In this document: piece by piece, positions 36,649 to 45,171 of the stretch | How the letters are laid out: each line of letters opens with the position of its first letter | Position numbering within the stretch: the first letter of the stretch is position 1 | Origin: Flaviflexus sp. | GTDB taxonomy: Bacteria > Actinomycetota > Actinomycetes > Actinomycetales > Actinomycetaceae | Assembly (NCBI GenBank): GCA_030537635.1 | Contig: JAUNVM010000017.1 | Coordinates: forward strand, 1-48,905 | Length of the DNA: 48,905 bases | Reading direction: 5' to 3' | The notes under the pieces: model-generated | The model's database searches: none | What the model saw: the letters and a program-made list of their open reading frames with translations, nothing else | Told to the model about the DNA's origin: nothing | Position numbers and translations under genes: made by a program

Positions 36649-37442
36649 ACCGGCTGGCAGCCTGGGCGGCCATCGCCTTCCTCGCCCTCCTCGCCCTGGT
36701 CGCCCTCGCGCCCGGCATCATCGCCCCGGTCGATCCGCTCGCGGTCAATCCCGGCGAGGCCTTCACCCCGCCCGGCGCCGGTCATCTCTTCGGCACGGAT
36801 GAATCGGGCCGAGATGTTTTTTCCCGGGTCATTCACGGCAGCCGCGATTCCCTGGTGATCGGCCTGGCCGCCACCGGACTTGGCATGTCCCTCGCCCTCG
36901 TCCTTGGCACGGTGTGCGCGGTGTCCCCCACGTTCATCGACACCGCAATTCTTCGCCTCCTCGAGGCGCTCTACGCGATTCCCACCCTGCTCATGGCGCT
37001 GGTCATCATGACCTTTGCCGGGCGCGGCACCATTCCCGCCATCGTCGCCGTCGGCCTATCCACCGCCCCGGGTTACGGGCGCATGGTGCGCAGCCAGATC
37101 ATCGCTTTGCGCGGCTCAGACATGGTGGAGGCGGCAATCGTGCTCGGTCACGCCCCCGTCCGGATCGCCACCAATCATCTCGTGCCGCACGCCCTACGCT
37201 CCCTGCTCGCCCTCGTCACCCTCGGCATCGGTCAGGCCATCATCTGGGCCTCGGCCCTTTCCTTCCTCGGTCTGGGCACCCCGCCACCGGCGCCGGAATG
37301 GGGAGCGATGCTCGCGAGCGGTCGCACCTATCTGCACTTCGCCTGGTGGATGTCGGTCTTCCCCGGCCTCGCCATCGTCATCGTTGCCGCCACCACCACG
37401 ATGCTCGGCCGGGCCCTCGGAGGGCGGGTACACACCGTATGA
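36645..37442 (+). CDS. ABC transporter permease, DppC/OppC type
   Basis: Second membrane subunit. The 265 residues begin directly with a transmembrane helix, then LFGTDESGRDVFSRVIHGSRDSL, the diagnostic DppC N-terminal motif, four or five more helices and an EAA loop (EAAIVLGHAPVRIATNHLVPH). The C-terminus has the common ALSFLGLGTPPPAPEWGAML segment. Slightly short because the cytoplasmic N-terminal tail is missing. The start overlaps the preceding permease by 4 bases and the stop overlaps the fused ATPase by 4 bases (ATGA 37439-37442). Confidence 0.93.
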   Translation: MNRLAAWAAIAFLALLALVALAPGIIAPVDPLAVNPGEAFTPPGAGHLFGTDESGRDVFSRVIHGSRDSLVIGLAATGLGMSLALVLGTVCAVSPTFIDTAILRLLEALYAIPTLLMALVIMTFAGRGTIPAIVAVGLSTAPGYGRMVRSQIIALRGSDMVEAAIVLGHAPVRIATNHLVPHALRSLLALVTLGIGQAIIWASALSFLGLGTPPPAPEWGAMLASGRTYLHFAWWMSVFPGLAIVIVAATTTMLGRALGGRVHTV

Positions 37443-39199
37443 GCTCATCCGCCAACACGCCCCAGCCCGGCGCTCAGCCCAACGCCCAGCGCGGTACCCA
37501 GCCCGCCTCCTCATCCGCGCCTCCCCTCGTGCGGGTGGAGAATCTCCGGGTGAGCTTTCCGAATGGCAGCGGCGGCGAGCTCGTGGCCGTCAATGGCATC
37601 TCCTTCTCCCTGCGCCCGGGGACCTGCCTCGCCCTCGTCGGGGAATCCGGATCCGGCAAGTCGGTGACCGCACGCTCCCTCATGGGATTGACCGGAGGGC
37701 GGGTGAGTGCCGACCGGCTCGAGGTGGCCGGCGAGGACGCCCTGATGCTAAGTCAGCGCGGCTGGCGGGAGCTGCGCCGCCGACACCTTGCCATGGTCCC
37801 GCAAGATGCTCTCATGGCCCTCGATCCGCTGCGCCCGGTGGGACGCGAGATTGCGGATGCTGCCCGGGGGCGGCCGCGCCGCGAGCGCCACGCCGCCGTC
37901 CTCGACATTCTCGAGTCGGTGGGAATGACTAACCCGGGCCGGGCGGCCCGCTCCCGCAGCCCGGAGCTGTCCGGGGGAATGCGCCAGCGAGCCTTGATCG
38001 CCCAGGCCCTCGTGGGCGATCCCGCCCTCGTCATCGCTGATGAGGCAACGACCGCTCTTGATACTCGGCTCACCGCGCTCGTTCTCGAACATCTGGCGGA
38101 AATGAAGCGTGCCGGGCGGGCCGTCCTCCTCATTTCCCACGATCTCGCCCAGGTCGCCTACGTGGCTGACTTCATCGCGGTCATGCGCTCCGGACGCATT
38201 GTCGAGGCCGGGCCGACCAGTGAGGTCCTCTCCTCCCCCGGCGATGACTACACGGCCATGCTGCTCTCCGCCATTCCCGATCACGTGCCGCGCTTCACCC
38301 CGCTTAAGGTGAGCTCACGCGCGCAGCCCCCGCATCCTCGACCTGCCGAGGCCACCCAGTCCGGTATCGAGCTATCCGGTATCCAGCAATCCGGTATTCA
38401 GCTATCCGAGCCGTCGGGAGAGATTGCGTTGCGGGCGACGGGCCTGAGCAAGACCTTTGGCGATCTCACCGCGGTCGACGGGGTCTCCCTCGCGGTGCCG
38501 GCGGGAGCCACCCTGGGCATCGTCGGTGAATCGGGGTGCGGAAAGACGACCACCGCCCGCCTCATTCTCGGACTGACGGCGCCCGATGAGGGGGAGGTGG
38601 AGCTACGCGGCGAGCGCTTTATTCCCCGACGCGAATCGGAGCGGCGCAGGCTGCGTCATCAGCTTGGCGCGGTTTACCAGAATCCACTCGGATCTTTCGA
38701 TGCTCGATATCGGGTTGGTGAGATTCTTGCCGATGCGCTGACGGGAGGTCGGTCTCGCTCCTTGCGCGGCCACTCCGAGCGCATCGAGGAGCTGCTTCTC
38801 AGCGTGCATCTGTCCCCCGATATTCTCCGCCGTTATCCGGCCGAGCTCTCCGGCGGGCAGCGCCAGCGCCTCGCGATTGCCCGCGCGCTGGCGCCCCGGC
38901 CTGCCGTCCTCGTGCTGGACGAGCCGGTCTCGGCCCTCGACGTGTCGATTCAGGCCCGCGTGCTTGACCTGCTCGATGAGATTCAGCTCGCCACCGCAAC
39001 AAGCTATCTGTTTATCAGCCATGATCTCGGCGTAGTTGAGCACATGAGCGATGAGGTGGCGGTCATGCACGGGGGCACAATCGTTGAGCGGGGTACTCCC
39101 GCGCACATCTTCTCCCGCCCGGAACACCCGTACAGCCGGGCGCTTGTCGAGGCTCGCATGCAGCAGACCGTGCCGCCCACCATGCGCCGGAAGGGATAG
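37439..39199 (+). CDS. fused dual ABC ATPase (DppD-DppF type)
   Basis: Both nucleotide-binding domains of the importer in one 586-residue chain. Domain 1 (about 30-285): Walker A GESGSGKS (68-75), signature LSGGMRQR, Walker B VIADEATTALD. Linker (about 285-335) includes a five-residue repeat SGIEL-SGIQQ-SGIQL. Domain 2 (about 336-580): Walker A GESGCGKTT (about 361-369), signature LSGGQRQR, Walker B VLVLDEPVSALD, and a C-terminal oligopeptide-type end. Start ATG 37439 is coupled to the permease stop; the frame is open far upstream, but that part is the shadow of the permease. Fusion forces equal amounts of the two ATPases. It closes the four-gene operon. Confidence 0.94.
   Translation: MSSSANTPQPGAQPNAQRGTQPASSSAPPLVRVENLRVSFPNGSGGELVAVNGISFSLRPGTCLALVGESGSGKSVTARSLMGLTGGRVSADRLEVAGEDALMLSQRGWRELRRRHLAMVPQDALMALDPLRPVGREIADAARGRPRRERHAAVLDILESVGMTNPGRAARSRSPELSGGMRQRALIAQALVGDPALVIADEATTALDTRLTALVLEHLAEMKRAGRAVLLISHDLAQVAYVADFIAVMRSGRIVEAGPTSEVLSSPGDDYTAMLLSAIPDHVPRFTPLKVSSRAQPPHPRPAEATQSGIELSGIQQSGIQLSEPSGEIALRATGLSKTFGDLTAVDGVSLAVPAGATLGIVGESGCGKTTTARLILGLTAPDEGEVELRGERFIPRRESERRRLRHQLGAVYQNPLGSFDARYRVGEILADALTGGRSRSLRGHSERIEELLLSVHLSPDILRRYPAELSGGQRQRLAIARALAPRPAVLVLDEPVSALDVSIQARVLDLLDEIQLATATSYLFISHDLGVVEHMSDEVAVMHGGTIVERGTPAHIFSRPEHPYSRALVEARMQQTVPPTMRRKG
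38360..38404 (+). repeat. 15-base tandem repeat in the ATPase linker
   Basis: Three 15-base units, each beginning TCCGGTAT, at 38360, 38375 and 38390, plus TCCG of a fourth. They encode SGIEL, SGIQQ and SGIQL between the two ATPase domains. Confidence 0.85.
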
Positions 39200-39649
39200 G
39201 ACAGCGCCACCGTCGACGCCACCCCGCCTGCACCCCGGCGAAGGACGACCTCGCGCAGCGGGATGAACCACACGGACAGGTGAGGGCAAGACACGGTGAG
39301 GCTTGAGTGTGAAGGCATGCCCTGAGCATCAGTCTCGGCAGACCGGCTCGGTGATGCCTCGACGGTGACCGAAGAAACCTCCCTCACCAAGATCGCCTCG
39401 ACGCCGGCACGAGACCTACGATTCTGCGGAATGTGCCTGGGATACGCGGCTGTTCAATCTCGGCACGATTAAGGAGGATGCGGATCAGGGATCAGTGACG
39501 AGACGAGGGTGGGAATGCCAACAGGTGTGCGCACCGCTCTCTTCCCCGGAGAGCTCGGCGCCCGCCACGCGGTGGCATGCAGGGGTGAGCTGGGCTCGCC
39601 GGAATGGACAACAGTGGCGAAATACCGCCCAGCGAGGCCGGCCGGCTAC
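39200..39649 (+). pseudogene. decayed coding scar and gene-free region
   Basis: About 450 bases without an intact gene after the ATPase. One plus-strand frame near 39410-39500 reads like protein (HETYDSAECAWDTR, FNLGTIKEDADQGS) but has no start, no binding site and no homologue I can name, and the neighbouring stretch looks coding in another frame. This is best read as a remnant of a broken gene. No insertion-sequence ends were seen. Confidence 0.3.
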
Positions 39650-39655
39650 TACAGT
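39650..39655 (+). promoter_or_regulatory. -10-like TACAGT before first tandem membrane gene
   Basis: TACAGT 22 bases before the GTG start at 39678; the downstream paralogue has TACACT at a similar distance. Confidence 0.35.
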
Positions 39656-39677
39656 TTGAGTAGTCGAGAGGAGCGCC

Positions 39678-40583
39678 GTGGATTATCTGCTTGGCCTCAC
39701 AAGCTGTGCCTTCGCCATCATTTTGGCGCTTCTTTGGTATCGCGCTATGTTCGTCAACGATGATGTTGAGTCCCTAGACCGTACCCCCTGGCACATCCGA
39801 GCCGTCCGCCAGGAGAACTTCTATGCCCTGTCCTGCCCGTCTGGCACCGCGCTCTTTGGCGGCGGTGGAATCCTCCTCCTGATCCAGGCGTTCACCGCCG
39901 AGAAACCGAGCCGACTCCTCGGCCACCTTCCCATGCCGGTGACCCTCGTTCTCGCCGCCGTCGCGCTCCTGTGCAGCCTCCTGTTTGTTGCCGGCCTCTT
40001 CTGGCCCTTCCGGCTGCCCTCCGCCATCAACCCCGCCGCCCGGGCCCGCGCCCGAGCCGCCACGCATGGGGTGGATGAGACCGACACTGCGTGGCAGAAA
40101 GATGCCGCATCGGGTCACCCCGCAGCGCAGGTGCCCCCACCGGAGCTACCCAGCCCCTTTCCGGCCTTTGCCATCTGGCTGGTCATCGCCATCGTCCTCT
40201 ACTTCTCCCGCCACCTGTATCCGCCTGGCGGCACGGTCCTGGCCAGCGCCCACCTCTTCCTCCTGGCCATCATCACCCTCCGCGCCATCATCACCGCGCA
40301 ACGGCGCTCCTCCACCATTCCCGCGGCGAAAGACCTCATCGATCCACGCCACCGCGAGGCTTACGCGAAGCTCGACGACACGCTCCGGGGAAGGCAGGTC
40401 GCCTTTACCTTCGTCACGTTCCTCTACCTGCTCGGCTTTCTCCTCCTCGTTGTCTTCCCGCTGGCCGGATATGAGGTCCTCGAGGCTGTCATAGGCGGCC
40501 TCACCTCGGCACCATCGTCGCCCCCGCGGCTCCAACTCATCGCACATCAGGGCGGCTGGCTGCCCAATGGGTTGCCAGCCTAG
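39678..40583 (+). CDS. tandem membrane protein A, unknown family
   Basis: Not recognised. The 301 residues have about six hydrophobic helices: one at 2-22, two between about 55 and 110, two between about 155 and 200, and one near 242-262. It shares layout and motifs with the next gene: an N-terminal MDY, WYRAMF after the first helix, WPFRLPSAINPAARARA after the third, a Pro-rich loop, and a cytoplasmic segment with DPRHREAYAKLDD where the paralogue has DPRAEAYGRLSE. The GTG start follows GAGAGGAG. No signal peptidase site or catalytic motif was noticed. The ends of the protein are the least similar parts. Function unknown. Confidence 0.75.
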   Translation: MDYLLGLTSCAFAIILALLWYRAMFVNDDVESLDRTPWHIRAVRQENFYALSCPSGTALFGGGGILLLIQAFTAEKPSRLLGHLPMPVTLVLAAVALLCSLLFVAGLFWPFRLPSAINPAARARARAATHGVDETDTAWQKDAASGHPAAQVPPPELPSPFPAFAIWLVIAIVLYFSRHLYPPGGTVLASAHLFLLAIITLRAIITAQRRSSTIPAAKDLIDPRHREAYAKLDDTLRGRQVAFTFVTFLYLLGFLLLVVFPLAGYEVLEAVIGGLTSAPSSPPRLQLIAHQGGWLPNGLPA

Positions 40584-40705
40584 GTGGCACGCCGGTCACG
40601 GAACTTGCTGCGCGGCTAACCGCCGGACGCCTCACCAACCTTCCATCCGGGCCGCTTCTATGACCTCATTCTTGGCATCGCGCCCCCGGAATGAAGGCCT
40701 GCGGT

Positions 40706-40711
40706 TACACT
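40706..40711 (+). promoter_or_regulatory. -10-like TACACT before second tandem membrane gene
   Basis: TACACT 20 bases before the ATG at 40732, with AAGGGAG between as ribosome binding site. No -35. Confidence 0.4.
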
Positions 40712-40731
40712 CTGGATAAGAAGGGAGTGCC

Positions 40732-41706
40732 ATGGATTACATCGTTATTGCCGGACTGTTTCTCCTCGCGGTTGGCACCGGCTACGCCTGGTATCAGGCG
40801 ATGTTTCGCGGCAACTACAAGAACAACTTGTGGATTCTTCGCTTCTCCACGAATACCATCCATGACGTTGCCGTCATCGCCATCGGCTTCCTCGGGCTGT
40901 CCATGTTCTTCGGCTCGATGGGCATTATCCAGCTGATCACGAAGATCAGCGGCGCCGAGATCACCGAGCTGCCCAACACTCCTCTCGGACTCGCCGCGAG
41001 CATCATCCTCTTGATCGGCACCGTGGGCGGAGTCTTCCTCTTCCTCCTGGGCTGGATCTGGCCTTTTAAGCTGCCCGCGTGGCTCGACCCGCAGGCCCGC
41101 TACGAGGCGAATCAGATCAAGGAGGACCAGCGGCGAGCCGCAACCCAGCATCGCGCATCCACCCCGGTCGATCCGCTGGACGGCCCGGATGCTCGGCGGT
41201 TCCACCCGACGGGCGCGGCCTGGGGAACCCCGTCGACTGAGCTTCCAAAGGTGCGCTCCATCATCACGATCTGGCTGCCCCTCGTCCTCGTGATCGCCGC
41301 ACTCAGCCGCCTTATTCCCGGCGCCGGGCAGGGAAAAACCATTGCCGCCGCCACCCTCATCTTCCTGCTCACCGTCGGCTTCCTCATGAAGTACGCGAGC
41401 CAGCTCAAGGCCCTGCCACGAGCGGAGGAGTTGAGGGATCCGCGCGCCGAGGCCTACGGACGGCTGAGCGAGGCGGGAAAGATGTACTACCAGAATCTCC
41501 CCGAGCCCCCGGCCGTGCTCCTCAACCAGCCCGAACGCCTGTCGGGAACCGGTCTCGACCCCTCCTCCCTCGCCCTGCTCTCCCTGTCGGATGAGGAGGC
41601 GGCAAGCGTGCGCGAGGAGACTCGCGCCCAGGCCAGGCGAACCCACCTCGCCGCCATCGCCCTCCTGGTGGTTGCGTTGCTCGGAATCCTCCTGGTGCTG
41701 TTCTAG
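40732..41706 (+). CDS. tandem membrane protein B, paralogue of A
   Basis: Not recognised. The 324 residues have helices at about 2-20, 45-72, 80-107, 178-198, 205-222 and 302-322. Motifs shared with the upstream gene: MDY start, WYQAMF, WPFKLPAWLDPQARYEA, and DPRAEAYGRLSEAGK before a longer cytoplasmic segment. Between helices 3 and 4 lies a charged Arg/Gln/Pro loop (about 110-175), probably cytoplasmic. The ATG follows AAGGGAG at good spacing. It has its own promoter-like element, so the pair may be expressed separately although adjacent. A tandem duplication followed by divergence is the simplest reading. Confidence 0.78.
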   Translation: MDYIVIAGLFLLAVGTGYAWYQAMFRGNYKNNLWILRFSTNTIHDVAVIAIGFLGLSMFFGSMGIIQLITKISGAEITELPNTPLGLAASIILLIGTVGGVFLFLLGWIWPFKLPAWLDPQARYEANQIKEDQRRAATQHRASTPVDPLDGPDARRFHPTGAAWGTPSTELPKVRSIITIWLPLVLVIAALSRLIPGAGQGKTIAAATLIFLLTVGFLMKYASQLKALPRAEELRDPRAEAYGRLSEAGKMYYQNLPEPPAVLLNQPERLSGTGLDPSSLALLSLSDEEAASVREETRAQARRTHLAAIALLVVALLGILLVLF

Positions 41707-41708
41707 GC

Positions 41709-41960
41709 CGGCGGAAATACTACAGCCGCACGAGCCGTGAGCTGCTCGCTGACCCCGAGAAGCTCCTGGCCGCAATCGCGAAGGTCGCGGCGGACTCGAT
41801 TCCCCGGCCGGCAAACTGGGAGGCCTGGCCGTTCGTGCCTCAGCGCATCGAATTCTGGCTGACCGGCGCCGGGCCGCTCAAACTGGCGCCTCGGCTCTAC
41901 TCGGAAGGATGTGGAAGGATGATGGCCGGCGAGCTATCCGGCTCCAGCCCTCACTCCGGC
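41709..41960 (+). pseudogene. remnant resembling the C-terminus of pyridoxamine-phosphate oxidase (PdxH)
   Basis: The plus-strand reading shows IPRPANWEAWPFVPQRIEFW, close to the conserved PdxH ending (Pro-x-Pro...Trp...Ile-Glu-Phe-Trp), preceded by a helix-like SRELLADPEKLLAAIAK. After LYSEG the match continues only in another frame (MWKDDGRRAIRLQP), where intact proteins have a Trp...Arg-Leu-x-Pro end, so a frameshift is implied. There is no start, no FMN-binding N-terminal half and no binding site, so it cannot be functional. It begins directly after the second tandem membrane gene. Confidence 0.5.
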
Positions 41961-43057
41961 TACTCCCAGCGCTCGCAGCCAGAATCCCGGGCGTGCACCA
42001 CCGCTCGCTCGCGACTCCACCCCTTCGAGGCAAGGTAAATCATGGTGTCCGAGCCCTCGCACTGCCACGCCGTGAGCACGACATCGGCCGCGCTGCCCGG
42101 CGAAGGCGTGGGTGTCGGTGTTGGTGTGGGAGCCGGAGCCTGAGTCGGTGCCGGTGCGGGGCTTGGCGGGGCCGGATCGGGATCTGTCGGGGCTGGCCGG
42201 GCCGGCGGCTCGGCCGGGCGCGAAGGCTGACCGGTGTTGCCCGGCCGGCGCGTGTTTTGCCGCTCATCGGTCTGCCGCTCGGCGGCTTGCTCGGCCTCCT
42301 GCTGCGCGGCCTGCTCACGATCATAGGCCTGCTGGCCCTCGATGAGATCGTCGAGAAGTTCGCGGATGTTGAGCGCGGTTGCAGAAGCGGTCTCGGCGCG
42401 CTCGGTAAGGGCGGCGAGGTCCTCCTCCGATGCGCAGGGTGCTCCCGCCTCATCCTCGGATTCGAGAAGCTTGCCCAGCTCGGAGATGACCTGTTGAGCC
42501 TCATCCGTGTCCTCGAAACCGCTGTCACCCGCCTCGCTGATCGCTTCCTGAGCGGCAGCCCGCACAGCAGCCAGCTCATCTTCGGCCTCATCGAGGCCGA
42601 CGCGAGCCGTCTCGCACTCGGCGGTAATAATCGCGGCCTCTCGATGCTCCTCCAGATCGTCGATGGCGGTGGCGAGATGATCGGAGTTTGCCCGCAGATC
42701 CGCTGCGGCAAGCATGATCACCTCAGCATCGCCGGCCGAACGGCATGTGACATCGGTGCGAATAAGCGCGTCTCCGCGCTCCCGGAAGGTCTCAACCTCG
42801 GCCACCGCCCCGCTGGCTTCCCCGGAGGTGATGACGGACGCGGCTATCGCATCATCGCCAAGCCCCGCGAGTAGCTCAGAAGCGCGGCCGGCAATCTCCT
42901 CGTGCTGAGAGACGGCCGATTCCCACTCTTGTGCCACCTCACTGCAAGCGGCGGCATCGGCCCTGGCGGCGCGCTCATGACCGGTAAAGGAATAGATGAT
43001 GCCAGCGGCAACCATGAGAATGGCCACGAGGCCAAAAACGACGGATCTCCTGCGCAC
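41960..43057 (-). CDS. membrane-anchored coiled-coil protein with Pro/Thr stalk
   Basis: Not recognised. Start set at GTG 43057 because GGAGG lies 5 bases before it; a TTG at 43069 has no binding site. The 365 residues comprise a short basic end, one transmembrane helix or uncleaved signal (about 5-25), and a long external alpha-helical, Glu/Ala-rich region (about 30-250) with several Cys. Then come a Gln/Glu/Ala coiled coil, a Pro/Ala/Thr stalk (about 270-320) and a compact C-terminal domain of about 40 residues containing WQCEGS...SGCERWE, whose two Cys may bond. The layout suggests a surface or wall-spanning protein; binding partner unknown. Confidence 0.78.
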   Translation of the reverse strand: MRRRSVVFGLVAILMVAAGIIYSFTGHERAARADAAACSEVAQEWESAVSQHEEIAGRASELLAGLGDDAIAASVITSGEASGAVAEVETFRERGDALIRTDVTCRSAGDAEVIMLAAADLRANSDHLATAIDDLEEHREAAIITAECETARVGLDEAEDELAAVRAAAQEAISEAGDSGFEDTDEAQQVISELGKLLESEDEAGAPCASEEDLAALTERAETASATALNIRELLDDLIEGQQAYDREQAAQQEAEQAAERQTDERQNTRRPGNTGQPSRPAEPPARPAPTDPDPAPPSPAPAPTQAPAPTPTPTPTPSPGSAADVVLTAWQCEGSDTMIYLASKGWSRERAVVHARDSGCERWE

Positions 43058-43151
43058 GGGCGCCTCCAACAGTGAGTGTTATTGAAAGTGAGCATAAGAG
43101 ACCAGTTCAAGGCGGTCAACCGATATTGAATTATGTGACCGATGAAGTACG

Positions 43152-43182
43152 ATTCTCCGCCCGCAAGAGGCGGGCGGAGAAT
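43152..43182 (-). terminator. terminator downstream of PTS gene
   Basis: Perfect 13-bp stem ATTCTCCGCCCGC / GCGGGCGGAGAAT with a 5-base loop, 21 bases beyond the PTS stop codon. Weak T content follows. Confidence 0.75.
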
Positions 43183-43202
43183 GTTTGAGTGGGCCGAGTC
43201 GC

Positions 43203-44765
43203 TTAGTCGTCGATACCGAGAATGTCGACGATAGCGCTCTTGTAGAGAACCGCCTTGGCGCCGTAAACGGCCTGGATGCCGCCCGAGACATCGAGGACGG
43301 CCGCAGCTCCGAGCCGCTTGAGAGTCTCCCGATCCACCTTGTCGGAATCTCGGACGGCCACCCGCAGGCGGGTAATGCAGGCATCGACGTCCTCGATGTT
43401 CTCCTCTCCGCCGAGGGCGGCGAGGATCTGCTCGGCCTCGTCGCGCAGCGCCTCCTCCTTGGGGGTGCCATCGGAGCTGGCCTCCGCCCCACCATCACCC
43501 TCCGTATCGGACAGGTGACCCGGGGTGGCGACGTGGAAGCGGCGCACGTACCAGCGGAAGACGACGTAGTAGAGGCAGAACCAGATGATGCCCACGGGCA
43601 GGACGTAGAGCCAGTGGGTCTTCTCCTGGCCCTGGAAGACACCAAAGAGCAGGTAGTCGATAAGGCCGCCGGAGAAGGTGTTGCCGATCCGGATCTGCAG
43701 GAGATCGGCAATGGCGAAGCTCAGCCCGTCGAACAGGGCGTGCACGACGTAGAGGAGCGGCGCCACGAAGAGGAACATGAACTCGAGCGGCTCGGTAATA
43801 CCGGTGATGAACGAGGTGAGGGCAACACCGAGGAACAGGCCAGCATAGCGGCGGCGGCGCTCCTTGGGCACGCAGTGGTACATGGCAAGGGCGGCGCCGG
43901 GCAGGCCAAACATCATCGTGTCAAAGCGGCCGGCGAAGTACCGGGTGCCCTCGGTGAACAGACCCTGGTGGGTGGGATCGGCGAGCTGGGCGAAGAAGAT
44001 CTTCTGGGCGCCGACAATCGTTTCTCCCGCCACCGACTCAACGCCGCCAAGCTCGGTGTACCAGAACATCGGATAGATGGTGTGGTGCAGGCCGACCGCA
44101 CCCGACAGGCGCAGCAGGAAACCGTAGAGGAAGGTGCCAACCACGCCGAGCGAGGCCATCCCCTCACCGGCATTGACCAGCAAATGCTGGAACGGCGGCC
44201 AGATGAGGTAGAAGGCGGCGCCAATGAGGAGGGCCGATCCGGCGGTGACGATGGGAACGAAGCGGGAGCCGCCAAAGAAGCCGAGAACGGCCGGCAGCTG
44301 AATGTTGTGGTACTTGTTGTGCAAAGTGACGGCCACAGCACCGATGACGAGGGCGCCGATGATGCCGGTGTCGATGTCCTGCCCATCGGGGTTGAACACC
44401 TTGAGCAGGGAGGCGGTCGTCCCGGTCATCACCAGGTAGCCGACCACGCCGGCAAGCGCCGCCGTCCCCTTATCCCGCTTGGCCAGGCCAATACACAGGC
44501 CAACCGACAGGAGCAGGGCGAGGTGGGCAAAGATGATGCTGCCGGCATCCGCCATGACGGTGAAAATACCCTGAAGGGCCGGATTGTCCAGCACGGGGTA
44601 GGCGGCAACCGTCGTCGGATTCGACAGCGCACCGCCGATACCTAGCAGGAGACCCGCGGCCGGCAGAATCGCGATGGGAAGCATGAAGGCCTTGCCGACC
44701 TTCTGCATTGTCTTAAAAACTTGACCTTTTGGCGCGGGGCGCGCCTCCGAGGTTGCGGCACTCAT
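43203..44765 (-). CDS. PTS system EIICB component, glucose/N-acetylglucosamine family
   Basis: Takes up and phosphorylates a sugar. The 520 residues have an EIIC membrane domain (about 15-420) with LPAAGLLLGIGGAL, GFFGGSRFVPI, the conserved loop around SGAVGLHHTIYPMFWYTELGG and the sugar-site motif GITEPLEF, followed by a linker and an EIIB domain (about 440-520) with the phosphocysteine Cys463 in DACITRLRV. No EIIA domain is attached; another gene must supply it. The family includes NagE, PtsG and MalX, and the substrate cannot be fixed. ATG 44765 with AGGAG about 11 bases upstream, a long spacing. Terminator follows. Confidence 0.93.
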   Translation of the reverse strand: MSAATSEARPAPKGQVFKTMQKVGKAFMLPIAILPAAGLLLGIGGALSNPTTVAAYPVLDNPALQGIFTVMADAGSIIFAHLALLLSVGLCIGLAKRDKGTAALAGVVGYLVMTGTTASLLKVFNPDGQDIDTGIIGALVIGAVAVTLHNKYHNIQLPAVLGFFGGSRFVPIVTAGSALLIGAAFYLIWPPFQHLLVNAGEGMASLGVVGTFLYGFLLRLSGAVGLHHTIYPMFWYTELGGVESVAGETIVGAQKIFFAQLADPTHQGLFTEGTRYFAGRFDTMMFGLPGAALAMYHCVPKERRRRYAGLFLGVALTSFITGITEPLEFMFLFVAPLLYVVHALFDGLSFAIADLLQIRIGNTFSGGLIDYLLFGVFQGQEKTHWLYVLPVGIIWFCLYYVVFRWYVRRFHVATPGHLSDTEGDGGAEASSDGTPKEEALRDEAEQILAALGGEENIEDVDACITRLRVAVRDSDKVDRETLKRLGAAAVLDVSGGIQAVYGAKAVLYKSAIVDILGIDD

Positions 44766-45124
44766 TGCTCAAGCAACTCCTCTTATCTAAGCTGAGCGGA
44801 TACCTAGATAGTGGCAGCCTATGAAGCCACCTTTACACTCAAGAACCCTACCCATCAGACCTCTTCCCAGCAATGATCGACGCACCTATTTCCGCCTGAT
44901 GGCGGGGAGAATGGCGATTCAGGGGACGCCCCGTTGGCTCCCATGTTCCCCGGTCTCGGCTATTGAGCTAGCCGCCCGCCTTCACTGGCCCCAAACAGAA
45001 CCGAGACCCAACGATAAAGAGGGCTAGGTGCCACGAGTGCGCAGTTGTCACGACGGATTGGGCGCTTCGGGATGAGGCGACCAGAACCGACTATCAACCG
45101 TGCCCGCAACCCCGCGATCACAAC
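44766..45124. other. gene-free region upstream of PTS gene
   Basis: About 360 bases between the PTS start and the tRNA-Thr terminator with no supported gene. The 5' leader of the PTS gene holds AGGAG. I looked for a LicT/BglG-type antiterminator site and saw no convincing pair of alternative stems. Confidence 0.45.
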
Positions 45125-45161
45125 AAAAATCTCGCGTCACCGGCGGACCGATGACGCGAGA
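45125..45161 (-). terminator. intrinsic terminator of tRNA-Thr(CGT)
   Basis: On the minus strand a 10-bp stem TCTCGCGTCA / TGACGCGAGA followed by TTTTT. The 5' arm CTCGCGTCATCG is shared with the tRNA-Ser terminator at 15369-15405. Confidence 0.82.
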
Positions 45162-45171
45162 CTTGGCGCGG

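Noticed and set aside
36914..37438. Upstream extension of the fused ATPase frame
   Set aside because: It lies inside the DppC-type permease in another frame and is His/Arg/Pro-rich; the ATG at 37439 overlapping the permease stop is the natural start.
43185..44645. Plus-strand 486-codon frame opposite the PTS gene
   Set aside because: The EIICB signatures and phosphocysteine are on the minus strand.
44766..45124. Antiterminator-type regulatory RNA upstream of the PTS gene
   Set aside because: No convincing mutually exclusive hairpins or T-run were found before the start codon.
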